A stretch of 28,347 nt of DNA from B13-G4 sp030606805 (lineage in GTDB: Bacteria > Desulfobacterota > Desulfobacteria > Desulfobacterales > ETH-SRB1): contig JAUWFS010000014.1 of assembly GCA_030606805.1 (NCBI GenBank), forward strand, positions 1 to 28,347. Direction: 5' to 3'. The translations under genes were made by a program, and so were the position numbers. A model generated the notes under the pieces. It made no database searches, was not told the DNA's origin, and saw nothing but the letters and a program-made list of their open reading frames with translations. Positions 15,596 through 23,978 of this stretch are shown here, piece by piece (the first letter of the stretch is position 1; each line of letters begins with the position of its first letter).

Positions 15596-16315
15596 TCAAA
15601 GTTCTTTAATAAGCGCCGACATTTCTTTGACAGCTCTTTCCATTCCAACAAGCACAGCTCTTGAGACTATGCTGTGGCCTATGCTGAATTCATCAATTTC
15701 ATACAGGCCGTTGAAAGCCTTTATGGTATTGTAACATATCCCATGACCGGCATTTATTTTTAGCTTCAGTTTGTGGGATAGTTTAACAGCATCAACAATT
15801 TTGTCAAAAGCCTGATCCCTTTTTTGGGGAGTTGTTGCGTCACAAAAAGTTCCTGTATGAATTTCAACAGTTGAGGCATTTATCTTATACGCGAGTTTAA
15901 TTTGTTCAGGTGCCGGATCTATGAAAATACTTACAGGAATACCATTGTCCTGGAGTGAGCCAACGGTTTCAGCAACTGAGTTTTTGTGGACAAAAAGATC
16001 CAGTCCTCCTTCGGTTGTAAGTTCTTCCTTTTTTTCAGGTACGAGTGTTACAAGATCAGGCTTTATATCAAGAGCTATACCAACCATTTCAGAAGTTGAA
16101 GCCATTTCCAGGATAAGTTTGGTCTGAACGACTTTTCGCAAAATCCTGACATCCCGATCCTGTATGTGGCGCCTGTCTTTCCTCAAATGAACAACAATTC
16201 CATCCGCTCCGGCCAGTTCAGCCAGCACAGCCGCCGCCACAGGTTCCGGGTAGCTGACCTTTCTGGCTTCTCTTAAAGTAGCAATGTGATCAACATTTAC
16301 AGCTAATCCTGCCAT
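15596..16315 (-). CDS. pdxJ: Pyridoxine 5'-phosphate synthase
   Basis: Condenses 1-deoxyxylulose 5-phosphate with 3-amino-2-oxopropyl phosphate to make pyridoxine 5'-phosphate (DXP-dependent vitamin B6 route). The 239 residues have the standard NVDHIATLREAR start, DGIVVHLRKDRRHIQDRDV (about 38-56), TLVPEKKEELTTEGGLD and INAGHGICY, all family signatures that include active-site His and Glu residues. GGGAGG precedes the ATG. The region just upstream is a 252-bp inverted-repeat element, so transcription must start inside that element or read through from ybeY. PdxA is not in the window. Confidence 0.96.
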   Translation of the reverse strand: MAGLAVNVDHIATLREARKVSYPEPVAAAVLAELAGADGIVVHLRKDRRHIQDRDVRILRKVVQTKLILEMASTSEMVGIALDIKPDLVTLVPEKKEELTTEGGLDLFVHKNSVAETVGSLQDNGIPVSIFIDPAPEQIKLAYKINASTVEIHTGTFCDATTPQKRDQAFDKIVDAVKLSHKLKLKINAGHGICYNTIKAFNGLYEIDEFSIGHSIVSRAVLVGMERAVKEMSALIKEL

Positions 16316-16343
16316 TATTGAACCTCCCTATATTATGAACATA

Positions 16344-16595
16344 AGTGCCTAAAGTGAGCTAAAGTATATTAAAGTGCCTAAAGTTAAGGAATGCGCCTTC
16401 GGCGCTGCCAATTTTAATTTTTTCCATACAACTTCACTCGTTCCGTGGCTCTGCCTGGGAACGAGTAGAAAGACTGCCCAACCTTACTCATTTTGTTTCC
16501 GGCTGAAGTTATAATCAAGCTTTAAAGATATATAGCACGCCGAAGGCGTACCACAACTTTAGGCATTTTAGGCACTTTAATATACTTTAGGCACT
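16344..16595. repeat. 252-bp long-inverted-repeat element (AGTGCCTAAAGT family) with a nested hairpin
   Basis: The left arm has AGTGCCTAAAGT twice, ATATTAAAGTGCCTAAAGTT and CGCCTTCGGCG. The right arm is its inverted counterpart, with small gaps, ending at 16595. Each arm is about 60 bases. Inside, ACTCGTTCC (16436-16444) pairs with GGAACGAGT (16458-16466) around a 13-base loop, probably a second repeat nested in the first. No gene. It overlaps the last six codons of ybeY and separates that gene from pdxJ. Confidence 0.8.
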
Positions 16596-17032
16596 GTCTT
16601 TTCTATCAACTTTATAAGTTCTTCACTTTTTTTTTCCATCTTAAGAGCTTCTTGCTCCGTTGTTTCATGATCATAGCCAAACAGGTGAAGAATTCCGTGA
16701 ATCAAAAGCTGTATAAAACGTTCTTCCACACTGATTCCAGCATTTACTCCTTCTTGATAAGCGGTTTCAACAGATATAACCACATCGCCCAACAATTGAG
16801 GCGAGATGTTTGCAAATTTGCCCTCCCGCATGGGGAAGGCTATGACATTGGTAGGGCAATATCGATTGAAATATTGTTTGTTTAGAGCCTCTATCAGGGG
16901 ATCATTAACGATCAGGATGGAAAGTTCTCCATCAGGACAGTCCAAGGCGTTTAAGATGGCCTGAGCCTTTTTCCGCATCATTTCCGGAGAAATTTTGTGT
17001 TCTTTTTGCCTGTTGTCTATCAGGATTTTCAT
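16577..17032 (-). CDS. ybeY: Endoribonuclease/rRNA maturation factor YbeY
   Basis: Zinc-dependent endoribonuclease for 16S rRNA 3'-end maturation and ribosome quality control. The 151 residues contain the metal motif HGILHLFGYDH with His112, His116 and His122. NVIAFPM and LGDVVIS, normal family segments, come before it. I prefer the ATG at 17032, preceded by GGAAAGGTTAAAG; an ATG at 17047 would add five residues. It overlaps the end of pgpH by about 100 bases in another frame. The stop and the last residues (PKVY) are encoded by the inverted repeat of the 252-bp element, so the original C-terminus was probably replaced; the catalytic core is intact. Confidence 0.94.
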   Translation of the reverse strand: MKILIDNRQKEHKISPEMMRKKAQAILNALDCPDGELSILIVNDPLIEALNKQYFNRYCPTNVIAFPMREGKFANISPQLLGDVVISVETAYQEGVNAGISVEERFIQLLIHGILHLFGYDHETTEQEALKMEKKSEELIKLIEKTVPKVY

Positions 17033-19313
17033 CTTTAACCTTTCCATTGATAGAAGAGGATTTTTCAGGATAATCTATGCGGTGGTGATGTATTCCGCTT
17101 AATATTCTATTAAAAGTTTTAGCTATCTTGTGCAAATCTTTTAATGTTAATTCGCAGTTGTTAATCTGTCCATCAGAAAAAACTTTGTTTATAAGATTTT
17201 GTACAAGTCCCTGAATTCTTGATGGCGTGGGATTATCCAGAGTCCTTGAGGCAGCTTCAACAACATCTGCAAGCATGACAAGTCCGGCTTCCTTGGTCTG
17301 AGGTTTTGGGCCGGGGTATCTGAAATTGTCTATCTCTACAGCGTCCTCTCCCTTTTGTTTCTTTGCTTTTTCGTAAAAATAGGTGATCAGGCTTGTGCCA
17401 TGGTGTTGCCTTATAGTATCGATTATTGCTTGGCCAAGTTTATTTTGTTTTGCCATCTCAACACCTTCTTTTACATGAGCAACTAATATATGTTTTGACA
17501 TGGAAGGAGCAAGTTTGTTGTGCTTGTTTTTCCCGTTTTTCTGGTTTTCAATAAAATATAAAGGTTTCTTTATCTTGCCGATATCGTGATAATAGCCGCA
17601 AGCTTTAGCAAGCAAAGGATTTGCACCAATTTCAGTCGCTGCGGCTTCAACCATGTTGCCCACAATAACAGAATGGTGATAGGTGCCGGGAGCCTCTATC
17701 ATTAGCCGGCGAAGAATCGGTCTTTCGAGATTTGCAAGTTCTAAAAGCGTGATATCTGTTGTATAACCAAATGCTATTTCTACAAGAGGGGCAATGCCTG
17801 TTGTAACGATGCCAGCTATGATACCACCCATAAAGGCAAAAGCCCAGATCTCCAGTATTTTGAAGCCTACAAAGCCTGAAATATAAAAAGAGATTGCAGT
17901 TGAAAGCACTGCATTAAGCAATCCAAGCTTTAAGCCCGTTTTAATAAAAACTTTACGTTCCCTGCAATTTTGGATCCAGTAAGCTGCCATTGCGCTGTTA
18001 AGCAGGAAATAGATAAAAATTTCAAATCTGTTTTGAAAAATTACTGCTGTGCATGCAGCAGCCACCAAAGCAAAGGGTATTGCTATATTGAGGCATAGCA
18101 ACAAACATATGGTCATGGCACCAGAGGCAATTGGAATACTGAAAATAATTGCTGAAGGCGAAATTCCAAAACTCGAGTTTTGGGTCAGTGCTTCGGATAA
18201 TGGTGCGAATAGTCTGGCAAACAATAAAATGATTATAAGCATACAGGCCATAACCATTAGATTTTTATTATGATTGCGTGCAAATTGTTTGTTATGATTA
18301 ATGTGAAGGATGTAAGTTAAGATAAGCAGGCACAGCATTATCATTGCTGCACCGATACTTATTGTCAGAATACGTTCTTTTTTTGTTTCTGTCTGCAGAT
18401 TTTTGAGCTTTAAAAGCTGAACTTTTGTAATTATTTCTCCTTCGCGGAGGAGCATTTCTCCTGTTTTTATTTTGTAAATAACCGGCTTGATTTCTGCAGC
18501 AGCTCTTTTTTTTCGTTCTTCGGTTTCATTTGTGTTTAGAATTATATTTGGCTGGATGAGCTTTTGGACAAAATCTACGACAAGGTTAATTAAATTGTAG
18601 TTCATGTCTTTGAGCAGGGGCTGACCAATAATTCTTACCATTGTTTTTGCCTGGTCAGGATCATAAAATGACTTAAGATTATAAACAACTTTTTCGCTTT
18701 TTGTTTCAACATCTCTTAATATTATCGCCTTATCTGATTCTTTAAGAAGAATATCTTTGTTAATGACAACCCCGTTATTTATTATTTCTGTTAGAATCCT
18801 GGAAACAAGATCGGCGATATTACTTGAAAACTTTTCTTCTATAAGAATTTCATATGCATCATCGCTCACAGTGAAGCCGATTTTTTCCTCAAAGTTCTCT
18901 TTGAGGTGCCGGAGTTGTTCATTTAGCGATTTTATTTCTTTATTTGGAGAAACTTTATCCTGGCTTTCTTTGTATGCTTCGAAAACATCGCTGAGTTCAG
19001 CAAAAGCTTGTTTTACGTTCCGGCAAAGTTTTAGGCTAAGAGATGCATTGTTATCGTAAACAGTTAAAACCTCTTCGGCAGCCTTTTTACGATTTTCCTT
19101 TGTAGCTTCTTTATCTTCAATAAGAAAATCTTTTGGCGCTTTAATATCTCTTTCAGCAACATCTCCTAACTTATAGGGATGTTTTGTTATAACAAGAGTC
19201 GGATAAAGGACAATGGTAAATATTATGATAAAACCTATTAGAATGAACCATCTGATAGATTTGCCTGAGACAAAAAATTTTCTAATTGCTTTATTATTTT
19301 TTTCTATATTCAT
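16932..19313 (-). CDS. pgpH: PgpH-type 7TM-HD-domain membrane protein, probable cyclic-di-AMP phosphodiesterase
   Basis: Membrane phosphohydrolase; Listeria PgpH degrades c-di-AMP to pApA. The 793 residues begin with a transmembrane helix (about 22-42). A large extracytoplasmic 7TMR-HDED region (about 45-310) follows, beginning DVAERDIKAPKDFLIEDKEA, then a block of about seven transmembrane helices (about 315-515). The cytoplasmic HD domain (about 540-740) has TYHHSVIVGNM and the diagnostic HDIGK at 576-580. The charged tail (about 745-793) overlaps ybeY. Its ATG overlaps the phoH stop (ATGA), and the phoH-pgpH-ybeY order is common in bacteria. Substrate specificity is inferred from the family; no c-di-AMP cyclase is in view. 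Confidence 0.9.
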   Translation of the reverse strand: MNIEKNNKAIRKFFVSGKSIRWFILIGFIIIFTIVLYPTLVITKHPYKLGDVAERDIKAPKDFLIEDKEATKENRKKAAEEVLTVYDNNASLSLKLCRNVKQAFAELSDVFEAYKESQDKVSPNKEIKSLNEQLRHLKENFEEKIGFTVSDDAYEILIEEKFSSNIADLVSRILTEIINNGVVINKDILLKESDKAIILRDVETKSEKVVYNLKSFYDPDQAKTMVRIIGQPLLKDMNYNLINLVVDFVQKLIQPNIILNTNETEERKKRAAAEIKPVIYKIKTGEMLLREGEIITKVQLLKLKNLQTETKKERILTISIGAAMIMLCLLILTYILHINHNKQFARNHNKNLMVMACMLIIILLFARLFAPLSEALTQNSSFGISPSAIIFSIPIASGAMTICLLLCLNIAIPFALVAAACTAVIFQNRFEIFIYFLLNSAMAAYWIQNCRERKVFIKTGLKLGLLNAVLSTAISFYISGFVGFKILEIWAFAFMGGIIAGIVTTGIAPLVEIAFGYTTDITLLELANLERPILRRLMIEAPGTYHHSVIVGNMVEAAATEIGANPLLAKACGYYHDIGKIKKPLYFIENQKNGKNKHNKLAPSMSKHILVAHVKEGVEMAKQNKLGQAIIDTIRQHHGTSLITYFYEKAKKQKGEDAVEIDNFRYPGPKPQTKEAGLVMLADVVEAASRTLDNPTPSRIQGLVQNLINKVFSDGQINNCELTLKDLHKIAKTFNRILSGIHHHRIDYPEKSSSINGKVKDENPDRQQAKRTQNFSGNDAEKGSGHLKRLGLS

Positions 19314-20308
19314 ATGGGATTTATTGTGTTATTTTTTTTACTTGCTTCCAGCTCTTCATACGCATTGATAATTTTCTGAACTAATTTATGCCTAACCACA
19401 TCTGTTTTTGAGAAAAAAACAAACTCTATTCCATCTATTCCCTGTAAAATATTTTTTGTTTCTATGAGTCCGGAAGATTTATTAACCGGAAGATCTGTCT
19501 GAGTGATATCGCCGGTTATTACGGTCTTGGAGTTAAAGCCTATTCGGGTCAGGAACATCTTCATCTGTTCAGACGTTGTATTTTGTGCTTCATCTAAAAT
19601 AATAAAAGCATCATTTAATGTTCTTCCACGCATAAAAGCAAGGGGTGCTACTTCTATAACTCCTTGATGCATGAGATCGGAAACCTTTTCAAAACGCATC
19701 ATATCGTGAAGCGCATCATAAAGAGGTCTTAGATACGGATCAACCTTTTCCGTCAGGTCCCCGGGCAAAAAGCCCAGAGTCTCACCAGCCTCAACCGCCG
19801 GCCTCGTGAGAATTATTCGGTTTATCTGTTTTTTTGAAAGAGCTGAAACAGCCATAGCCATAGCCAAATATGTTTTGCCTGTTCCAGCAGGCCCTATTCC
19901 AAAAACCATATCATAATTGCGGATAGCATCAATATATTCTTTTTGAGAGCGATTTTTGGGTGTAATAAAGCGCTTTTTTGATGCAATGAACACTTTATCC
20001 AGAAAAATATCTTTAAGCTTGATATTATCATCAGAACAAAGAGCCCTTACCGCATAATCAATATCGCTGGGATAAACAGGAAGTTTTTCCTTTAAAAGGC
20101 CGTAAAGCTGATTTAGTATATTTTTGGCCAGGTTTGTTGCAATGCTGTCGCCCTGAATAATAACAGTGCTGCCTCTTGCGTGGATTGTAATGCCCACAGC
20201 TTCAGCAATTTTTTGAAGATTATGGTTATGTTCGCCGAAAAGCTGTTTTGTCAGATCTATATCTGAGAAAGTCAGTTTTATCTTCTTATTGATTGAGTTT
20301 TCATCCAT
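19310..20308 (-). CDS. phoH: PhoH-like ATPase
   Basis: Cytoplasmic P-loop ATPase of the PhoH family, widely linked to ybeY and RNA metabolism; its exact substrate is unsettled. The 332 residues have an N-terminal KH-like region (about 10-70). The ATPase domain (about 115-320) has Walker A GIGPAGTGKT at 137-146, AVEAGETLGFLPGD at 171-184 and Walker B with DEAQN at 239-243. It is the first gene of the minus-strand run. The 207-base gap to the divergent cvpA must carry its promoter; TTGCAT with an 18-base spacer to TATGTT just before the start is a candidate. The ribosome site is weak. Confidence 0.93.
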   Translation of the reverse strand: MDENSINKKIKLTFSDIDLTKQLFGEHNHNLQKIAEAVGITIHARGSTVIIQGDSIATNLAKNILNQLYGLLKEKLPVYPSDIDYAVRALCSDDNIKLKDIFLDKVFIASKKRFITPKNRSQKEYIDAIRNYDMVFGIGPAGTGKTYLAMAMAVSALSKKQINRIILTRPAVEAGETLGFLPGDLTEKVDPYLRPLYDALHDMMRFEKVSDLMHQGVIEVAPLAFMRGRTLNDAFIILDEAQNTTSEQMKMFLTRIGFNSKTVITGDITQTDLPVNKSSGLIETKNILQGIDGIEFVFFSKTDVVRHKLVQKIINAYEELEASKKNNTINPI

Positions 20309-20386
20309 AGGGCTTATAACATATCATAACTTTTTCAGATAATGCAAACTGCATCTTGTGGCTAATTGCCTTCAAATAAAAACACC

Positions 20387-20415
20387 TTGACTCATAAAAT
20401 CCGCTTTGTTATTTT
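20387..20415 (+). promoter_or_regulatory. Candidate promoter for cvpA-mazG-hisHF
   Basis: TTGACT (20387-20392), a 17-bp spacer and TATTTT (20410-20415), about 100 bases before the cvpA start. A second, weaker candidate, TTGCAT then 17 bases then TAAATA, lies closer to the gene (about 20448-20480). Confidence 0.45.
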
Positions 20416-20515
20416 AAAAAACTTTATAATTTTTAGTTCAATTATTTTTTGCATTTAAAAACGTGTTAAAATAAATAGTTGTCTTTTTGTTGCTATTTTA
20501 CTTTAAAGGAACGCG

Positions 20516-21040
20516 ATGAATAAGTTTGATATTTTGATTGTGATTGTTTTTGGATTTTGCCTGATAAGAGGTTTTTTTAGAGGGTTTATCAAGGAAATGT
20601 CTTCGATAGTTGGTGTTTTAGGAGGATTCTATGCAGCTTATACTTATTACCTGGAAGTTGCAAGACCACTATCAGGATGGATTTCAGATAAATCGTACCT
20701 TCATATAATTAGCTTTTTGATTATTTTTTGCATAGTTTTTCTTATTATCAGCATTCTTGGTGTAGTAATCAAGTATGTTCTAAATATTGCATTTTTAGGC
20801 TGGTTTGATCGTATTTGCGGAGCTGGATTTGGGATAATTAAGGCAACATTAATGGTTTCTGTTTTGTTGATAGCTTTTACCGCCTTCCTCCCAAAGGGGG
20901 CACCGATAGTCAAAGACTCTATGCTTTCCCCCCATGTTTTATTTTTTTCTGAAAAGATGGCTAAAGTAATTCCTGAAGATATGAAACATCAGTTTGTATC
21001 TAAAATTGAGGAATTAAAAAAGGCCTGGAAGAAAAGCTAA
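20516..21040 (+). CDS. CvpA family inner-membrane protein
   Basis: A 174-residue protein with four predicted transmembrane helices (about 3-20, 28-45, 63-88, 100-122) and a soluble, basic C-terminal tail. It begins NKFDILIVIVFGFCLIRGFF, typical of the CvpA (colicin V production) family. In Escherichia coli CvpA is linked to colicin V production and envelope stress; the molecular function is unclear. AAAGGAACGCG precedes the ATG. It is the first gene of the plus-strand run and is divergent from phoH. Confidence 0.88.
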   Translation: MNKFDILIVIVFGFCLIRGFFRGFIKEMSSIVGVLGGFYAAYTYYLEVARPLSGWISDKSYLHIISFLIIFCIVFLIISILGVVIKYVLNIAFLGWFDRICGAGFGIIKATLMVSVLLIAFTAFLPKGAPIVKDSMLSPHVLFFSEKMAKVIPEDMKHQFVSKIEELKKAWKKS

Positions 21041-21213
21041 GTATCCCCTCTAATTGGTGCCTGTCCGAAAAGTATTTTTTTTAATGCGGCAATAGTTTCA
21101 GCTTATTTACCGATGTGAAGATTTGTGAAAAAGCTATTAGCCATTAGCTCTTAGCTGAATGTGTTATCTGTTTGATTTTTTAAGCTAACTGCTAAAATTT
21201 TTAAGGGATAAGT
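21041..21213. repeat. Decayed TTAGCT-type repeat between cvpA and mazG
   Basis: AGCTATTAGCCATTAGCTCT plus TAGCTG (about 21132-21157) is followed by TTAAGCTAACTGCTAAAA (about 21179-21197), a rough inverted pair of the same short unit. It carries no gene. It is probably a relic of a mobile repeat; low-level resemblance only. Confidence 0.4.
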
Positions 21214-22008
21214 TTGGGAATAAATGCTTTAAATAAACTTATTGACACGTTAAGAGGGGAAAACGGATGCCCATGGGATAAAAAGCAGACACCCCGTTCC
21301 ATGTCGGTTTATCTTGTAGAAGAGATATATGAGCTTTTAGAAGCAATTGAATCAGGAAATACCGATGATATCTGCGAAGAACTGGGAGATGTTTTGTTCC
21401 ATATTCTATTTATAGCCAAGCTGTTCCAAGAGATGGGCTCTTTTAATATAGATGACGCCGCTTCTGTAAATAAAGAAAAAATGATACGTCGTCATCCTCA
21501 TGTCTTTGGTGATAGTAAGGTCAGCCGCTCTGATGATTTAAGAAAACAGTGGCACCGGATTAAGATGAATGAAAAAACACATAGTGGAAATAAATCGATA
21601 TTGGATTCTATCCCTTCAGGCCTTCCCGCTTTGAGGCGTGCCTACAGGATTTCAGAGCGCGCAGCAAGGGTGGGATTTGACTGGAATAATATTTCAGGTG
21701 TTATGCAGAAAGTTGAGGAGGAATGGTCTGAATTAAAGACCGAATTAAATAAATCAGATAAAAATCAGGAAAGTTCAGCAATAGAAATCGGAGATGTTAT
21801 ATTTACCCTTGTGAATGTAGCCAGATTTGCGCGCATTCATCCTGAAAATGCTCTGGCGGATTCCATTAAAAAATTTGAAAATCGTTTTAAATATATGGAG
21901 AAAGTTATATTAAAAAGCGGGAGAAAAATGGAATCTGTTTCTCAGGGTGAAATGAATGAATTATGGGAAGAAGCCAAAAGAAAAGGTAACGGTTCAGCCA
22001 CTAAATAA
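21214..22008 (+). CDS. mazG: Nucleoside triphosphate pyrophosphohydrolase MazG
   Basis: Hydrolyses NTPs/dNTPs to NMP and pyrophosphate, cleaning the nucleotide pool. The 264 residues contain two MazG domains. The first (about 8-115) has GCPWDKKQTPRSM and the metal-binding pattern EEIYELLEAIE...EELGD. The second (about 140-225) has EEEWSELKTEL...EIGD. The start is a TTG with AAGGGAT six bases upstream; there is no better ATG before the conserved GENGCPWD. It is followed closely by hisH, probably on the same transcript. Confidence 0.93.
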   Translation: MGINALNKLIDTLRGENGCPWDKKQTPRSMSVYLVEEIYELLEAIESGNTDDICEELGDVLFHILFIAKLFQEMGSFNIDDAASVNKEKMIRRHPHVFGDSKVSRSDDLRKQWHRIKMNEKTHSGNKSILDSIPSGLPALRRAYRISERAARVGFDWNNISGVMQKVEEEWSELKTELNKSDKNQESSAIEIGDVIFTLVNVARFARIHPENALADSIKKFENRFKYMEKVILKSGRKMESVSQGEMNELWEEAKRKGNGSATK

Positions 22009-22025
22009 AAAGAGTGTTCATTAAT

Positions 22026-22649
22026 ATGATTGCTATTATAGACTATGATGCGGGCAACCTTGCAAGTGTGGAACGGGCTGTTTCATATTTAGGGTTTAAG
22101 TGCATTGTTACAAATAACATGAAAACAATAGACAGTTCGGAGCGGATAATATTCCCCGGAGTCGGCGCCGCCGGTGCTGCTATGGACAGTTTGAAACGTC
22201 TTGGACTGGATTCAGCTATAAAACAGGCGGTTATTGACGGCAAACCAATACTTGGCATATGTCTCGGCACTCAGATAATCATGGAATATAGCGAAGAAAA
22301 TGAAACACCTTGTCTTAAGATAATAGATGGATTTGTTAAGGCATTTCCGCCGGATATTAAATCCAAAGATGGCAGCCGGTTAAAAATTCCTCACATGGGC
22401 TGGAACGGCTTGGAAAACATTAAAAAACATCCGGTTCTTTCGGATTTGCATGAGGATGATGAATTCTACTTTGTTCATGGATACTATCCAAATCCGAACG
22501 ATTCAGAACATATTCTGGCTACAACGGATTACGGAATTTCTTTTGCATCGGTTATTGGATTCAATAACATAATTGCCACCCAGTTTCATCCTGAAAAAAG
22601 CGGGAGACCCGGGCTGTCTTTGCTGAAGAATTTCTGCACGTGGAAATAA
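22026..22649 (+). CDS. hisH: Imidazole glycerol phosphate synthase, glutaminase subunit
   Basis: Class I glutamine amidotransferase that supplies ammonia to HisF in histidine synthesis. The 207 residues have IIDYDAGNLASVERA at the N-terminus, the oxyanion segment FPGVGAAGAAM, the nucleophile Cys in LGICLGTQ and the His-Glu pair in TQFHPEKSGRPG. The ATG at 22026 gives the normal family start; the GTG at 22014 in the same frame is unlikely. The ribosome site is poor (AAGAG), perhaps coupled to mazG, which ends 17 bases earlier. hisF begins three bases after its stop. The rest of the his pathway is not in the window. Confidence 0.94.
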   Translation: MIAIIDYDAGNLASVERAVSYLGFKCIVTNNMKTIDSSERIIFPGVGAAGAAMDSLKRLGLDSAIKQAVIDGKPILGICLGTQIIMEYSEENETPCLKIIDGFVKAFPPDIKSKDGSRLKIPHMGWNGLENIKKHPVLSDLHEDDEFYFVHGYYPNPNDSEHILATTDYGISFASVIGFNNIIATQFHPEKSGRPGLSLLKNFCTWK

Positions 22650-22652
22650 AAT

Positions 22653-23432
22653 ATGTTAAGTAAGCGCATAATCCCATGCCTTGACGTTCGTGAAGGAAGG
22701 ACAACAAAAGGCATACGTTTTGAGAATAATGTGGATATTGGAAATCCCGTTGAAATGGCATCTTTCTACTATGAAGCAGGTGCAGACGAGATTGTTTTTT
22801 ACGATATTACCGCATCTCACGAAAAAAGAAATATCATGATTGATGTGGTAAGACGTGTGGCTGAAACAATATTTATACCTTTCTCAGTGGGCGGAGGGAT
22901 ACGTGACGTAGATGACATGAGAAATGTACTGTTGGCCGGGGCTGAAAAGGTAAGCGTTAATTCAGCGGCAGTTAAAAACCATGAAATTATATCTAAAGGA
23001 GCTGAAATTTTTGGAAGCCAGTGCATAGTCCTTGGTATGGATGTAAAATATGTTGGGGAAAGTGTAAAAATTCCTTCTGGTTATGAAATAGTAATCAATG
23101 GGGGAAGAAAGTATATGGGTATTGATGCGCTGAAATGGGCAGTTGAAGCACAAAAACTTGGGGCGGGAGAAATTTGTTTAAATTCTATAGATGCAGATGG
23201 AACTCAGGATGGTTATGAGCTGAAACTGACCTCTCTTATTTCAGAGAATGTTAGTATCCCTGTAATCGCATCAGGAGGTGCCGGAAAACCAGAGCATCTT
23301 TGCGAAGTTCTGACTAAAGGAAAAGCCGATGCAGCGCTTATTGCGTCAATGGTTCATTATGGCACATATACTGTTTCAGAGATTAAGACATACCTGGATT
23401 CATGTGGTGTAAAGGTTCGAAAAAGCTGGTGA
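22653..23432 (+). CDS. hisF: Imidazole glycerol phosphate synthase, cyclase subunit
   Basis: TIM-barrel cyclase that combines PRFAR with ammonia from HisH to give imidazole glycerol phosphate and AICAR. The 259 residues have the catalytic Asp11 in IIPCLDV and Asp130 in VLGMDVK, at exactly the positions known for the family. Lys19, FSVGGGIRD (77-85) and IASGGAGKPEHL near the C-terminus (phosphate sites) are present. Asp51 in VFYDITAS and DADGTQDGY are also present. All catalytic features are intact, so I take it as the histidine enzyme rather than the HisF2 type of surface-sugar loci. Confidence 0.95.
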   Translation: MLSKRIIPCLDVREGRTTKGIRFENNVDIGNPVEMASFYYEAGADEIVFYDITASHEKRNIMIDVVRRVAETIFIPFSVGGGIRDVDDMRNVLLAGAEKVSVNSAAVKNHEIISKGAEIFGSQCIVLGMDVKYVGESVKIPSGYEIVINGGRKYMGIDALKWAVEAQKLGAGEICLNSIDADGTQDGYELKLTSLISENVSIPVIASGGAGKPEHLCEVLTKGKADAALIASMVHYGTYTVSEIKTYLDSCGVKVRKSW

Positions 23433-23463
23433 TGCATTAGGGGATCCATCCAGCATAACTGAT

Positions 23464-23970
23464 TTAATGACAAGCATAGGCTGAATAATATATTCTGATA
23501 AAGCTCCTATGGCTTTCAAAGGCAATTTCCGGCAGATCGTTATAATTAAAATAAGCCGCATCAGATGCATCGTCACCTGATTTAAGGGTGCCGTTATAAT
23601 TTTTTATAAGATAACCGACCATAAGAACGCTGTGATATCTTGGACTGATATTTGTTGTGACGCCCAGAAGCATCCCGATTTTACCAGAAAGGCTGGTTTC
23701 TTCTTTTAGCTCTCTTAAAGCACCCTGTTCGGGCGTCTCGCCAAGCTCAATAAACCCCCCGGGCAGACACCAGAAGCCAATTTTTGGCTCTACGCTTCTT
23801 TTAACAAGCAATATTCTTTCTTTATTATCAACCACGACAATGCAGGTAGCAGGTACCGGGTTTTCGTAAATGGGTTCATTGCAGTTTTCGCAGAAAAGGC
23901 GGATAGTTCCCTGCAATTGCTTTTCAGTAAGCCTTGCTCCGCAAAAATGACAAAAAGATTTTTTCTGCAT
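23464..23970 (-). CDS. Nudix hydrolase with N-terminal zinc ribbon
   Basis: Hydrolyses a nucleoside-diphosphate-linked compound; zinc-ribbon Nudix enzymes such as NudC act on NADH or NAD-capped RNA, but this smaller protein cannot be assigned a substrate. About 168 residues from the ATG at 23970. It has Cys pairs CHFC and CENC (Cys7/10, Cys27/30 by this start), then a Nudix box GFIELGETPEQGALRELKEE with the required Gly, Glu, Arg-Glu and Glu-Glu. A TTG at 23982, directly overlapping the aldolase stop and close to a G-rich ribosome site, would add four residues and is a real alternative. It is probably co-transcribed with the aldolase. Confidence 0.88.
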   Translation of the reverse strand: MQKKSFCHFCGARLTEKQLQGTIRLFCENCNEPIYENPVPATCIVVVDNKERILLVKRSVEPKIGFWCLPGGFIELGETPEQGALRELKEETSLSGKIGMLLGVTTNISPRYHSVLMVGYLIKNYNGTLKSGDDASDAAYFNYNDLPEIAFESHRSFIRIYYSAYACH

Positions 23971-23978
23971 CTTAATCG

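Noticed and set aside
16344..16595. CRISPR-like array because AGTGCCTAAAGT occurs several times
   Set aside because: The copies are irregularly spaced and arranged as inverted arms of one palindrome, with no spacers of constant length.
21041..21213. Terminator or small RNA between cvpA and mazG
   Set aside because: There is a T-run near 21072 but no stable stem before it; the TTAGCT units look like repeat debris.
22014..23432. HisH2/HisF2 amidotransferase pair of a surface-sugar locus
   Set aside because: HisF keeps Asp11, Asp130 and the standard phosphate loops, and no sugar-biosynthesis genes surround it.
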